A DNA stretch of 64,000 bases from Canna indica (GCA_034359265.1 CP136891.1:63464001-63528000), one strand, 5' to 3'. Shown: positions 10,740 to 21,895, counted from the first letter of the stretch. Notes: generated from the letters alone by a model not told the origin. A program made the numbers and translations.

Positions 10740-11640
10740 CATTAAAAAAATTATTTATATAGACTTCAATGATGAAAAATAAAAAATTTCAAAAATAATA
10801 TTATTTTTATGGATAAAATCAAATGTAATGTAAATATAAGATAACATAATGAAAAAAATAGAAAATAAAATATTTAAATTATTCTAAACTACGTAAATTT
10901 CTTTGGTTTTGAAATATTATTTTTCATTAACAAATTTTAAAAAATGATATTTCAAAATCCAAAAATTAATATAAAAAACTTTAATAAATAAAAAATATTG
11001 ATAATTATTATTTAAAAAATAATAAATACAAAATTAAAAATACCAAAATAGGTGCATATAGAGAAAGTAAGTTGGGTAAAAACATTTATTCCAAATTTAA
11101 GAAGAATAAAAATTTGAGAGGAAAAAATTTAGGTATGAAAAGTGGCAAAAATTTGAAAGGGGGGGGGGGGGGTTACGCGGGAATGATATGTTACTTATAT
11201 AAAAAATAATTATATACATTAAAAAATTAATTTATATGAATTTCAATGATAAAAAAATTAAAAAAAATAAAAAAATAAAAAATTTATGCGATAAAAATCA
11301 AATATACGATAAGTATAAGATAATAAGTTGAAAAAAATAGAAAATAAGATGTTCAAATTATTTCGTATAAATTTTTTTATTTTGAAATACTATTTTTCAA
11401 TAACAAATCTAAAAAATAATATTTCAAAACAAAAAAACTAATAAAAAACTTCAATAAAAAATATTTATAATTATTATTTAAAAATAATAAATTAAAAATA
11501 TCAAAATAGATTTATATAGAGAAGATAAGTGGGGCAAAAAAATTTTATTCCGAATTTAATTGGAGTAAAAATTTTGGAGGAAAAATTAGGTGAGAAAAGT
11601 TTGAGGGGATGGGTAAAAAAAAATATAAGTGTGGGTAAAA
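10740..11640. repeat. Tandem duplication of a ~475-bp AT-rich unit
   Basis: 10740-11170 and 11215-11640 align in order: 'ttatatagacttcaatgat', 'aaatataagata', 'gaaaaaaatagaaaataa', 'ttttgaaata(t/c)tattttt', 'aaaaacttcaataaa', 'atatagagaa', then a G-rich end. The first copy ends in a G14 run (11159-11172). The copies are diverged with many small indels. Confidence 0.65.
11159..11172 (+). repeat. G14 homopolymer
   Basis: Fourteen consecutive G in an otherwise AT-rich block. Confidence 0.9.
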
Positions 11641-11696
11641 ATAAAGAAAAAAGTTGAGGGAATGGGGGGAGTTTAGGCGGGAAGAAGTCATTTCTT

Positions 11697-11700
<4 letters not shown>

Positions 11701-11734
<34 letters not shown>
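11701..11734. repeat. (AT)17 microsatellite
   Basis: Perfect alternating AT of 34 bases. Confidence 0.92.
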
Positions 11735-11736
<2 letters not shown>

Positions 11737-13938
11737 TAATTCATCCAATACAATAATATATTCATAAATATTAAAAATTATATAGATTAAAACTTTAGTA
11801 TAATTTATTTTTATATTTAAATATCATAATTCTTAAATTGATAATTGAATTATTTTGTCATTCCAATCTTTTCAATTTCACTATTCATTTTCATTGTGTA
11901 AAATAATATATTATTAAACTATATATATTTACTCATTAATTACACTTTTTTATAAAATTTTATTGATCTTTTTACATGCTCATAAAAATGAGTAAGTTAT
12001 AAAATTAAAATCTATAACCAAATATGTAACTAAAATAATAATACCATTTTTAGGGTATTTAAAAGAATGAACCAATTATATAATAAATAAATAACTATAA
12101 AAATTTAATTATAAACTTTTGTTTAACTACAAAATTAAGGAATTATTATTAATTATCTAATATATAAAAAAAACATATATCACTTGGTTAATATTATTTT
12201 ATCATAATTGAAAATTTTACATTGAAAATTATATAAATATATGATATTTATTATTACTTTTAATTATTTGGGTGTGAATATTTTTATTTAAAAGTATAAT
12301 TTAATTTAAATAAATTTTAATAATTTTAATTTTCATTATTTTTTAAAAAAATTTATAAAAGTAAGAAATTTCATGTATAACATTAAATAACACAAAAATA
12401 AAATAAACTTTATCAATTAAAACTGTATAAGCATAGATAACTCATTTAAAAATAAAAAATTTAAAACTATATAAATTTTCTTCATAAATAAACACAAAAT
12501 GATATTTAAAAACACAAAGCTAATGAAAAATAATTTTATTACATTAAAAAATATTTTGAATAATTACTCAATAAATCTATAATTATTACCATAAAAAATA
12601 TGTTTGTAGAGTTAATATAGAAAAAATAAAGTAAAATTTTTAATTACAGAAGATCAAAATGTTAATAAAATACAAATATGTAATCAACATTAATATTATG
12701 TTTCTTATATAATAATACATATTTATTCTAAAATATATTTATTTATAGAGAGTAATTTTTTAATTAAAAATATTCATTGTAATGATATAATTTATAATTT
12801 TTAAAATAAAAAGTCAAATGAGTTATAATTAATCTATATAGATTTCATAATATATATATATATATAAATAATAATTCAAAAAATAGTAATACTCTTATGG
12901 ATAAAAATTAAATATAATATAGATATAATATAACAAATTGAAGAAAATTAAAAACTAAAAAAAAAATTGTTTTAAGCTACACAGATATAATTGATTTTGA
13001 ATTATTATTAAAAACAAACACGAATATAATTGATTTTGTATTATTATTAAATATAAAACTCGAAAACTAATACAAAACTATTCAATATATTAAAAAATGT
13101 TTTTATGTACCAAAAAATATATAATAAAAATTACAAAAAGTAACATTTTATTAATAAAATCAAATATTATATGATATAATGAAATAAATTAAAACAAATT
13201 AGAAAATAAAAAATATAAATTATTTTAAACTACATAATAAATTGAAACACATTAGGAAATAAAAATTCAATTAATTTAAACTACATAAATTTTAAATTAT
13301 TAAAAACAAACTCAAGAAATGAAATTTCAAAAACTTAAAACTAATACAAAAGTAACTATCACGCCCCAACTCAGGGTCACGTGATCGGCCAGGGTATACG
13401 TGCCTATACCCCGAAGCCTAACTCATACACATGCCAACATTATAAACAACAAGTAAATAACAGCTTTTAATAATAAAAGAACCAAAATAGATTTTCATTT
13501 CAAAACAATGAGATTTTAAATACATATCTCAGGTGCGTAAATAAATCGAAGAACAACAGTTGTTTTAATAAATAAAACTGAATAAAACGTGAATATTTCC
13601 ACGGGACTAAAACTCCAAATACCAAAATAAAAGTGCATGACAACCTACTACAGACTCGACTACGACCCCTAACTAGAACTGCTATGAGATCATGTGGCTC
13701 CTCTGCCCTCTAGCTGCGCCAAGTGCTCCAGCCCACCTCGCCGGTCAGGCTCTGCAAAACAAAATAAAACAACGACAACGAGTGAGTTCAAAGAACTCAG
13801 CAAGCTATTTTACCAACCCTTACAAATCAACATCACAGAGATAACAAGAATATGTCTATCTCTACAAAGGCAATGTCACAAATGTGTGACTAACTACCAG
13901 ACCAACAGGCCACCCATGCCCACGACAACTAGTTGTTC

Positions 13939-14290
13939 AAAGAGGTGCATCAGGCCGAAGCCCTACCATGCCTGAAGGCAACGTCACCTAAAAATGTGCA
14001 TCAGGTCGAGCCCTACCATGCCCAAAGGCAACATCACCATCACAGAGGTGCATCGGGTCAAAGCCCTACCATGCCCAAAGACAACATCACCATCAATGAG
14101 GTGCATCGGGTCGAATCCCTACCATACCTAGAGGTAACATCACCGTCAAGAGGTGCATTGAGTCGAATCCCTACCATGCCCAAAGGCAACATCATCATCA
14201 AGAGGTGCATCGGGTCGAATTCCTACCATGCCCAAAGGTATCATCACCATTAAGAGGTGCATCGGATCAAATCCCTATCATACCTAAAGG
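13939..14290 (-). repeat. 52-bp minisatellite in gypsy LTR
   Basis: Six to seven imperfect units reading on the plus strand aagaggtgcatcgggtcg / aatccctaccatgcccaaag / gcaacatcaccatc. The right LTR carries the matching array at 28395-28798. Apparent open frames rich in GASG, PTMPK and HHH here are repeat translations, not genes. Confidence 0.85.
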
Positions 14291-15615
14291 TAACCGCGCA
14301 CATATCAGGATTATCGGGGGCCCTCTGAACTTATCCTGCTGGTTGAGAATTTACATCCAACCACACGGGCGTAGCCCATAACCTGGCTCCTAAATGAGCC
14401 GCTCCGCCATTCCCAAGGATATGGCGCATCAAGACCTAAGTCAAGATTCTCCTACGGTATCCTAAGGGTGTCCTCACTATGAAGCGTCTCAATACTTCAA
14501 ACCCGACCCTTACCCCTTAGACCCGCAACGTCATGAACCCGTGTGGTTTTATTTTATGAATACCTTGTAAGTTGGTTCATAACAGATTATGCTCACCCTT
14601 AGACCCAATTTTAATTATAGAATTAAAATCTAGATAATCTCAATTAGGGTTTTGTTTTAGAGTTTTGTTTTAGGGTTTTGTTCTGCCCAAAAGTACTGTG
14701 TATACCCCGAATCTACTCTTCAAAGTATGTCCTATGTTTCCAAACTATATTTTTGGGTCAAAACGATAGGTTACACGACTATAATCAGAGATCAAATCAT
14801 ATGATAATAGAGAAATCAAAAATCAGCCCAGATTCAATAAACAACACATAAATTTCAGAAAGCTGAAATTTCCAGCACAACATGAAATAAAATCCGAATT
14901 TTGCAGAATTAAATTCCTAAATTTCTAACATCACAGATTCAAGTCATCATGCTAATCATGAATACAATCTCATAATTTTTACTAAATAAAAACTAACACA
15001 TATAACAAGAATTCCTTAATCAAGAATCAAACATTAAGATCAAGAATCCCTTCTCAAGAACCCTTAATTAGTCATTATCAATATCTTAATCCTACCACAT
15101 GATTTCTACCAAAATCACAGATTTAATCCTAAGCATGGAATCCACAAATCAAGAAACCAAATTGGGAGAATAAATCATGATTTGCACATCAAGAAAACAT
15201 GATAAGAACTCGAAGAAAATCCAAGAAGAAGACATAAATACCAAGCCGTCACGAATGGCTTTAAAAAATTTGATTAAAATCCCGAAGAGAGAGGGTAAAC
15301 CACTCACTTTAATTTGGAAAAATATTAGGAAAGAAATCCCGGACGATGACCTCGAATCCGGCTTCAAAAGGCCGATGGCTCAACCCCAAAAAATAGCTCC
15401 AATGGGAAAGAAGAGAGGGAGAGGAAGCAGGCGGCTCGGCTCGGCTCGGCTCCAAAGATAAAGAAGGAAGAGAGGAAGAGGAAGAAGAATTTGGCGGCTC
15501 GGCTCAGCTCTGGGTGGCTGTGGCTCCAAGGAGAAAAAGGAAAGGGGGTTGGCGGCTAGCTCCCTTTCTCAACTTTTTAGATGGCTCCAAAATATGAGCA
15601 ACAAGCCATGAGGGA

Positions 15616-15631
15616 GGGGGGGGGGGGGGGG
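15616..15631 (+). repeat. G16 tract in gypsy LTR
   Basis: Sixteen G at the position where the other LTR has G15 (30094-30108). Confidence 0.9.
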
Positions 15632-16000
15632 TTTATACACCCTCCTCAACTCTAAGCCCTTACACCCTTAATTCACAACCCGCATCCATCTTAAGCCAAA
15701 ACCAAAATCCGCTAACCCGATAGACTTAAATAATTTAATTAATCTGATTCTAATAAATCACGAATAATTAATTAAATACTCATATGAACATAATTAGCAA
15801 TTATGCGCACACAACACCAAATTACTCTCAACTACCCAAGCCTAAAAATTTATAAATTTATAAATTTATATTCTACTTACCCGAGCTCGCAAGCTCGCTC
15901 CAGACCATGAGTCGACTCGACTCGACCACGAACTAGTCCGCTAGGCTGGCAAATATACATAAAAGGAAAAATAATAAATTTAAATATCTGAGATATTACA

Positions 16001-16013
16001 ATCCTCCCTCCTT
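16001..16013 (-). promoter_or_regulatory. Gypsy polypurine tract
   Basis: Minus-strand AAGGAGGGAGGAT abuts the TGTAATATC start of the 3' LTR. This is the expected plus-strand DNA priming site. Confidence 0.8.
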
Positions 16014-16066
16014 AAAAAAAATTCGTTCTCGAATTTCAGAAAAGAAAATAAGGACTCACCACAACA

Positions 16067-16735
16067 TCAAACCATGAAGGATAACGCTCCCTCATATGAG
16101 ACTGCTGAATCCACATCTACTATCGTAGGCTCGATCACATGGGACTCATCCCAAATATACCTCTTCAGCATAGACACATGGAATACTGGATGTACTCGGT
16201 CCATAAGAGGTAGGGCCAACTCATAGGCCACGGCTCCCTTGCGCCTGAGAATAGGAAACAACCCAATGAACCTAGGGCTTAGCTTTCCTTTCTTACCAAA
16301 CCTCATTACCCCTTTCATAGGGGACACCTTGAGGAACACCATGTCCCCCTCAGCAAACTCTACCTCCTTGGCCTTTCCATCCGCATACATCTTTTGGTGA
16401 CTCTGACCTGCCAACAGCCTCTCTTTGATTTGCTTCACTTTTTCCATAGCCTCCTCCACCAGATCAAGTCTCATCATAAGGGAATCTCTTGCCTCAAACC
16501 AGCCTACAGGCGACCTGCACCTCCGTCCGTACAACACCTCAAAGGGGGCCATCCCAATGCTAGTGTGGTAGCTATTATTATAAGCAAACTCAATCAAAGG
16601 TAGGTGTCTCTCCCAACTGCCCTCCAGGTCTAAGACATATGCCCTCAACATATCCTCTAGCGTCTGAATAGTCCGCTCTGACTTACCATCCGTCTGAGGG
16701 TGAAATACGGTACTGAATCGAACCTGGGTGCCCAA
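16067..16735 (-). pseudogene. Gypsy integrase C-terminal part
   Basis: A 222-codon frame covering the end of the integrase core and its C-terminal region. The third catalytic acid is the E of HPQTDGKSERTIQTLEDML. YNNSYHTSIGMAPFEVLYGR and then VHPVFHVSMLKRYI follow, both characteristic of plant Tekay/Del chromoviruses. After SYE the frame ends within about 10 residues. The chromodomain expected next (the fold that targets these elements to heterochromatin) is absent, and the LTR begins only 67 bp further on, so an internal deletion removed it. The upstream frame is interrupted by a TGA between this ORF and the integrase core (about 16750). Confidence 0.85.
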
Positions 16736-16753
16736 CGCCTCTTGGAAGGACTG

Positions 16754-16972
16754 TCAAAATCGAGTCGTGAACTGAGTGCCCCAATCTGAGATAATCATAA
16801 CTGGAACTCCATGATAAGCAACGATCCGATCCAAAAACAACCTCGCATACTGCTCGACTGAAAAGGTCGTCCTGACTGGTATGAAGTGCGATGACTTGGT
16901 TAGGCGATCCACCACTACCCAAGTAGAGTCATTGTCTTTCCCGGGCTTTGGCAACCCAGTTATGAAATCCAT
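16754..16972 (-). pseudogene. Gypsy integrase catalytic core, N-terminal half
   Basis: The frame reads MDFITGLPKPGKDNDSTWVV, then a VDRLTKSSHF box and IISDWGTQFTTRF. The first catalytic D is in MDFITGLP and the second in IISDWGTQF. The frame stops directly after TTRF, where the lineage normally has a tryptophan, so this is a nonsense change within the core. The D-D-E triad is thus still encoded but split across two frames with 16067-16735. Confidence 0.85.
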
Positions 16973-16984
16973 GGTTATCTTCTC

Positions 16985-17227
16985 TCATTTCCACTCCGGT
17001 ACTCCTAAGTTCTGGAGTAACCCTACCAGCTTCAAATGCTCAGCTTTCACCTGCTGACACACTAAGCACCTAGACACAAACTCGGCCACCTTTCTTTTTA
17101 TGTCTTTCCACCAATAGTTCTGCCTTAGGTACTGGTACATCTTCGTGGCTCCCGAATGCATAGTATAGGTGGATCGATAAGCCATCTCCAGCACCTGCCT
17201 GCGAACCTCGGCCATATCTGGTACCAC
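16985..17227 (-). pseudogene. Gypsy integrase zinc-binding (HHCC) domain
   Basis: The frame contains H in YTMHSGATKMYQYLRQ, the YWWKDIKRKVAEFV helix and CLVCQQVKAEH. These are the zinc ligands and spacing of the H2C2 integrase N-terminal domain, although the first histidine normally present (H-x3-H) reads YRSTYTMH, so one ligand appears changed. It lies between RNase H and the integrase core as expected. Confidence 0.8.
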
Positions 17228-17567
17228 AACCTAGTTCTTAAACCTCAGGACGCCCTCCGAGTCCACATTGAACTCATTATCTGCATCTCCTCTCCCGGCC
17301 AGATCCTTAGTGAGTGCGCAAAAAAAACATCCTCCTCCTGTGCTGCCCGCAGCATGTCCACCAATGTGGAATGCACTCTCAAGTGGGGCACCAGCGCACC
17401 AGAATCTGATACTAACAAGACTGCTCCTCCGTCTAAGCATACGGCCTCCTCCTGACCGCCAAATGTGCTAAACTGCTCATAGACTTTCTGCTCAAGGCAT
17501 TAGCCACCACATTAGCTTTCCCTGGACAGTACATGATCGTGCAGTCATAGTCCTTCAACAGCTCAAG

Positions 17568-18008
17568 TCATCTTCTCTGCCTCAGGTTCAACTCCTTCTG
17601 GGTAAGCAAATATTGGAGGCTCTTATGATCAGTGAATATCTCACAAGTCTCGCCATAAAGGTAGTGACGCCACAGCTTCAATGCGAGCACCACCGCTGCC
17701 AACTCAAGGTCATGGGTTGGGTAATTCTTCTTGTGAACCTTCAACTGCCTGGAGGCATAGGCTATCACTCTGCCATTCTGCATCAGCACGCAACCCAAAC
17801 CGACTCGGGAGGGATCACAATAAATAATAAAACCTCCTGAACCCGAGGGTACTGCTAAAACTGGCGCCGACGTCAAGCGATCTTTGAGCTTTAGAAAGCT
17901 CTCCTCACACTTACTGTCCCATTCAAACTTGAACTTTTTCTGGGTCAGGTGGGTCAATGGCGCCACGATCTTAGAGAAATTCTCCCTAAAGTTCTTGGAA
18001 TAAATCAA
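17568..18008 (-). pseudogene. Gypsy reverse transcriptase end and RNase H
   Basis: A 146-codon frame beginning just after the reverse transcriptase DD site ([11 protein letters not shown]), then the [20 protein letters not shown] connection and RNase H. The catalytic residues are visible as D in [13 protein letters not shown] in [13 protein letters not shown] and D in [12 protein letters not shown]. The frame ends at a stop after LNLRQRR, where a tryptophan codon is normally found; the downstream LELLKDYDCTI...NALSR remnant continues in frame beyond it to about 17470. The stop would block any complete polyprotein. Confidence 0.87.
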
Positions 18009-18523
18009 AATGTCATCATGAACACAATCACAAACTTATCCAGGTATTCCTTGAACACTCGGTTCTTCAGGTCCATAAATACTACAGGTGCATTAGTCGG
18101 CCCAAATGACATCACCAGAAACTCAAAATGCCCATACCATGACCTGAAAGCAGTCTTAGGGACGTCACTATCCCGAATCATCAACTGATGATACCTTGAC
18201 CGCAGGTCAACCTTAAAAAACCACTGCGCTCCATGAAGCTGATCAAACAAATCATCAATCCTGGGCAATGGGTACCGATTCTTCACTGTTACCTTGTTAA
18301 GCTGTCGATAATCAATGCATATTCGCATGAACCCATCCTTCAACACACTAGGGCGAATGAAACCCAGATCAAGCAGCTCCTGCAACTGGGGCTTCAACTC
18401 TCTCAACTCAGCTGGTGCCATCCGATACGGAGGAATGGAGTTCGGCTTCACCCCCGGTTGTAAATCGATACAGAATTCGATCTCTCTCTGGAGGTAACCT
18501 TGGCAACTCCTCTGGAAATACAT
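18005..18523 (-). pseudogene. Gypsy reverse transcriptase
   Basis: A 172-codon frame with the RT core: [20 protein letters not shown], then [28 protein letters not shown] and the [11 protein letters not shown] motif with the first catalytic D. At the (I/V)xDD box the frame is lost: a one-base deletion in the codon before the two aspartates gives FVIVFMMTF and a stop, and the correct frame resumes in 17568-18008. At the N-terminus another frameshift separates it from the 18408-18620 frame, which ends its matching part at [16 protein letters not shown]. Confidence 0.88.
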
Positions 18524-18620
18524 CAGAGAACCCGCATACTACATGCGTCCTCCTGATGTCTTTGGCCGCATCTCCACCTTCCTCTGCCACCGACACAAAG
18601 GCCAAAAAAATGACTGACAC
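18408..18620 (-). pseudogene. Gypsy protease-RT linker fragment
   Basis: The frame carries [21 protein letters not shown], the linker that leads into gypsy reverse transcriptase. A frameshift after PPERD moves the rest ([12 protein letters not shown]) to the 18005-18523 frame. Confidence 0.7.
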
Positions 18621-18688
18621 CCGCCGAACAATAACTTCCGGGCCTTAAGAGCTGCTATCGCCATCAATGACTCACCCTGAAAGGTAAA

Positions 18689-19165
18689 CTAGGGCATCCT
18701 GGGCTTACTAAAGGTCACAGTCTTAAGCCTGCAATCAACTAAGGCGAAATGGTCCGCCAACCAATCCATGCCCAATATCACATTAAGCTCCAACATCGGC
18801 AGGAGTGTCAAATTGGCCATCAGTACATGCCCACAAATGACAACCTTGCAGCCTCGAAAGACTATCTTTGCCATCATAGAAATACCCGTAGGCGTAGACA
18901 CCACAAGGGGTAACTCAAGCACAGAAGGTACCCCTACCAACTTAGTAGCAAACAAAATAGACACGAATGAGTGTGTAGCTCCCGGATCAAATAAGACATA
19001 TGCAATTACGGAACCAACAACAAGGTTGCCTGACTCTACTGCCCTGGATTCCTCAATGCCCTCTTGGTTCATAGCAACCACCCATGCAGCGGGTCTCTCT
19101 GAACCACCAGCTCGTTGGCCTCCTCCCTGAGTCTGACCCCTTTGAGCTACGAAACCTACTAACAT
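18689..19165 (-). pseudogene. Gypsy aspartic protease
   Basis: A 158-codon frame following the gag zinc knuckle. The protease motif VLFDPGATHSFVS carries the active-site D, and the second half has the hydrophobic LNVILGMDWLADHFALVDC signature of gypsy proteases. The frame ends at RMP and the connection to reverse transcriptase is broken by a stop. The start is arbitrary because the protease is normally released from the gag-pol polyprotein. Confidence 0.85.
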
Positions 19166-19189
19166 TCGTGCTTTTCCTCTGGTCTGATC

Positions 19190-19315
19190 AGGTTGCTGAC
19201 TACCCTTGCCAGGACAATCCTTTCTGAAATGTTCAACCTATCCGCACCCAAAACATGCCTCAGAGCAAAAACCGCTCTGGTCCTGCTCAACTCTGGTAGC
19301 ACACAATCATGGCCC
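19190..19315 (-). pseudogene. Gypsy gag C-terminal zinc knuckle remnant
   Basis: The minus-strand translation gives C-F-G-C-G-stop-V-E-H-F-R-K-D-C, a CCHC knuckle with an in-frame stop between the second Cys and the His. Upstream of it only about 15 more codons of gag-like sequence remain. The sequence then becomes 5' leader-like (19316-19532), so the main capsid part of gag is deleted. Confidence 0.7.
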
Positions 19316-19532
19316 TTAAGCATAAGGTCAATCTACACTCATAATTTATATTTCATAAAATCTAAGGGAAAGATCCCCCAATCAATCCAAAATTTCATCC
19401 TCCAAGCAATTAAATTCACCCAATGTTTTGCAAACTAAACCACAAGTCGCGCTGAGGTGCAGACTTTGCCCATTGATCTCATAGCATACCCCTATCGTAT
19501 ACTGACACGCTAGTAATGCCCTATACGGTGAC
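19316..19532 (-). other. Gypsy 5' leader remnant
   Basis: Non-coding DNA between the gag remnant and the copia insertion. On the other side of the copia element, 27762-27813 carries the rest of the leader up to the primer site. The copia element therefore landed in the 5' leader of an already gag-deleted gypsy copy. Confidence 0.5.
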
Positions 19533-19863
19533 TGTTGGCTTAAGGGTCTCTCTTAAGCCTCGATCTCTATTTTGATGATAACAAACATGTATTTAATCCA
19601 AGTGGGTAGTTTTGAGTTCAGGTTGAGGTTGCGATACATATGCCAAATCCGTTCAAATGGGACGACGGAAAAGATCGTCAAAGAAACGGAAGAAGAAATC
19701 GTTGAAGAATGGCTCGGGATTGAATCAAGTAGATTTAATATAATATGTCCCTAGGATAGTTTATCCCAAGCCAAAATTGTAAGGTTATCCAAGTTGAAAC
19801 TTGGTAACCAAACCCTTAGAAATGACATGTAAAAATACAAGGAATTAATCATCCTTAGCCTGG

Positions 19864-20260
19864 GATTGGTCGACCGAACAAGGCAATAGAATGGTGATGC
19901 AGCCCATTCGGTCGACCAACTGGTCGATCGAAGATCGCAAAAATTTGGCAGAAGCCATTCGATCGACCAGTCGATCGACCGAATGTGCCGAAGAGCAAAC
20001 AACTGGGCTACGTCGGTCGACCAGTCGATCGACCGACAGAGGCGAAAAATTGGTAGAAATGTAGCAATCGACCAATCGGTCGACCGACCTAAAGATAGCC
20101 TCATTCTCGTGATTCGCTGCAGTAATTCGGTCGACCGACGGGTCGACCGAATGTCGGAAGATTTTTTGGTGGTCGACCGACCTCTCTCAGCTGCGAGCGG
20201 TCGCACTAGGCGGTCGATCCGTCGGTCGACCGACAGATCGATCGGCCACGATCGAACGGG
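19864..20260 (+). repeat. Spaced GGTCGACC palindromic modules in copia U3
   Basis: Eight clusters of GGTCGACCG / GGTCGATCG half-sites, near 19866, 19912, 19959, 20011, 20065, 20129, 20172 and 20212, about 45-65 bp apart. Most clusters are imperfect inverted repeats (for example cggtcgaccagtcgatcgac). All lie upstream of the TATA box. Open frames rich in SVDRSIDR here are repeat translations. Confidence 0.88.
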
Positions 20261-20309
20261 CTCAACGAACGACTTTTCGCCCGTTGAACGGTCCGTTCAA
20301 GTGAGGGAT

Positions 20310-20317
20310 TATAAATA
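20310..20317 (+). promoter_or_regulatory. TATA box of copia LTR
   Basis: TATAAATA followed by ccccctcacc-type sequence. The 3' LTR has the same box at 27085-27092. It probably sets the U3/R boundary just downstream. Confidence 0.6.
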
Positions 20318-20988
20318 CCCCTCACCAAACTCCATTAAACACTTTTTTTTGCAATCTTACTTGAGCATTAAAAGAGTTCTTTAAAGCCTTCAAAGACCTT
20401 CACCTGCGCACGCCCTCTGCTTCCATTCTCAACAGCAAATTCAGGCGCTGCTTCTTTCTGCTTCAACTTGACTGCAATCCTTGGAGTCATCATCTTGCGA
20501 GTTGAAGACAAGAATGCGGTGGAAATAAGCTCAGTTTAATCTTTGATTCCTTAACTCTTTCCTTGTATTTGATCCTTATTGTATCTTGTTTTCTAGTTTG
20601 AGATAGCTTGCTAGGTGTGCTAGGAAACACTTAGGGTAAACTTTGTAGAATTGTGTTTTGCCTAGGTGAATAGGATTGAGGTGTTCTCCAAGTGAGGGAG
20701 AAGGGTGTCCTCAAGTGTATTCAAAGGAAAACATAAATTCTATAAAGTAGTGTTTAGAAATCCTTGGTAAGGAGCCAAGGTAGTGGAGTAGGCGGTTGGC
20801 CGAACCACTATAAATATTGTTGTTTGCATTGTTTATTTACTTGCTTTTATCATTGACATTGAATTGAGATAATATCAACCATCAAAGAACAATTGCATTA
20901 AGCTAAGATAAAATTGAGTAAAAGAAAATTGTAAAAGGGGACTAACACTATTCAACCCCTCTTCTAGTGTCGGATTTCACACAACAAT

Positions 20989-21001
20989 TGGTATCAGAGC
21001 C
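20989..21001 (+). promoter_or_regulatory. Copia primer binding site
   Basis: TGGTATCAGAGCC starts two bases after the LTR end and is complementary to the 3' end of plant initiator tRNA-Met. Confidence 0.9.
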
Positions 21002-21043
21002 AGGTCGTAGGTTAAGATTTAACCATCTTCCCTACAAGTCAAG

Positions 21044-21895
21044 ATGTCTAGTGAAATCCAATTAGCTCAAGGGTCCTCTACTAACACTCCACCACTATTC
21101 GGTGGGAACAACTATGCTTATTGGAAGATCCGCATGAATGGATTCCTTCAATCGTTAGGCATGGATGTATGGAGGATGATCCTAGTAGAGTATAAACAAC
21201 CCGATAAGGACATGGATAAATGGGACCAAGAGGAAGTTAGGCTCTTTAATGCTAATGCCAAGGCCGTCAATGCTCTATATTATGGCTTATCAATTAATGA
21301 ATTTAATAGGATCTCTACATGCAAGTCCGCATACGAAGTGTGGAAGGTCCTAGAGATCACCCATGAAAGGACTTCACAAGTAAAGAAATCCAAAATCAAT
21401 TTACTCATGCATGACTATGAAATGTTCAAAATGCTTTCACATGAGTCTATTGATGCCATGCATGCTAGGTTTCAAAATATTACGAATGGCTTAACTAACC
21501 TTGGCAGGGAGATAAGGGAAGAGGAGAAGGTAAGGAAGCTCCTTCGTTCCCTTCCAAAATCTTGGAAATCCAAAGTGACGACCATCATGGAAGCCAAGGA
21601 TTTGAGCATGCTAAAGATCACCAAGCTCATTGGGTCTCTCATGACACATGAGACCCGCATGAAGCAATATCAAGAAGAAGATACTTCTAAAGGCAAGATC
21701 ATTGTCTTAAAAGCATCACATCGGGTCGAAGAGTCATCATCATCCGAAGAAGAGACGAATGACCTTGAAGAAATGGCAATACTTGCCAGAAGGTTCATGA
21801 GCTTCATGAGGGGAGGCATGAGGAAAGGAAGAAGTGGCTATACTTGCTACAATTGCAACAAGACGGGGCACCTAAGGAAGGATTGTCGCTTCTAA
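21044..21895 (+). pseudogene. Copia gag (capsid and first zinc knuckle)
   Basis: 283 codons starting MSSEIQLAQGSS about 40 bp after the primer site. The N-terminal PPLFGGNNYAYWKIRMNGFL is the DUF4219 box, residues of about 60-200 match the UBN2 gag family (WDQEEVRLFNANAKAVNALY, WKVLEITHERTSQVK), and CYNCNKTGHLRKDC at the end is a CCHC RNA-binding knuckle. It forms the virus-like particle in functional relatives. A stop comes right after DCRF, where relatives continue into the gag extension; that extension is open in another frame from 21844, so a frameshift lies near 21885-21895. Confidence 0.88.

Larger units (their letters stand above)
8906..13351. repeat. AT-rich repeat block, no gene seen
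   Basis: Very AT-rich. 9430-9740 and 9775-10095 each carry the same AT-rich family found at 3660-3960 and 5035-5420 ('tttaatatattattatatataaatagaatag', 'aatttgaaattatataaa', 'ttttcagaaataagtta'). A second family lies at 10740-11640. From 11735 to 13351 I see only further low-complexity AT-rich DNA. Short open frames here encode only F/I/K/N/Y-rich peptides and are not genes. Confidence 0.55.
13357..16000 (-). repeat. Gypsy 3' LTR (left copy)
   Basis: On the minus strand it starts TGTAATATCTCAGATA and ends in GGGGCGTGATA (the terminal C of the expected TGACA has changed). It is 2644 bp long and aligns along its whole length with 27814-30483. It contains a 52-bp minisatellite (13939-14290) and a G16 tract (15616-15631). 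Confidence 0.9.
19533..20986 (+). repeat. Copia 5' LTR
   Basis: Starts TGTTGGCTTAAGGG and ends TTTCACACAACA directly before the primer site. It is nearly identical to 26308-27761 apart from scattered substitutions and four 12-bp indels that cancel out in length. The TATA box is at 20310-20317. Confidence 0.93.

Noticed and set aside
13694..14253. Open frames in the gypsy LTR, rich in HHH and PTMPK
   Set aside because: Translation of the 52-bp minisatellite. The same frames recur in the other LTR at 28341-28866.
13939..14290. CRISPR-like array
   Set aside because: The 52-bp units are directly adjacent repeats with no unique spacers, in a plant LTR.
16394..19438. Plus-strand open frames across the gypsy pol region
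   Set aside because: Antisense shadows of the minus-strand protease, RT, RNase H and integrase.
19751..20384. 133-151-codon frames in the copia 5' LTR, repeated at 26646-27159
   Set aside because: They follow the GGTCGACC modules on both strands and have no homology outside the LTR.
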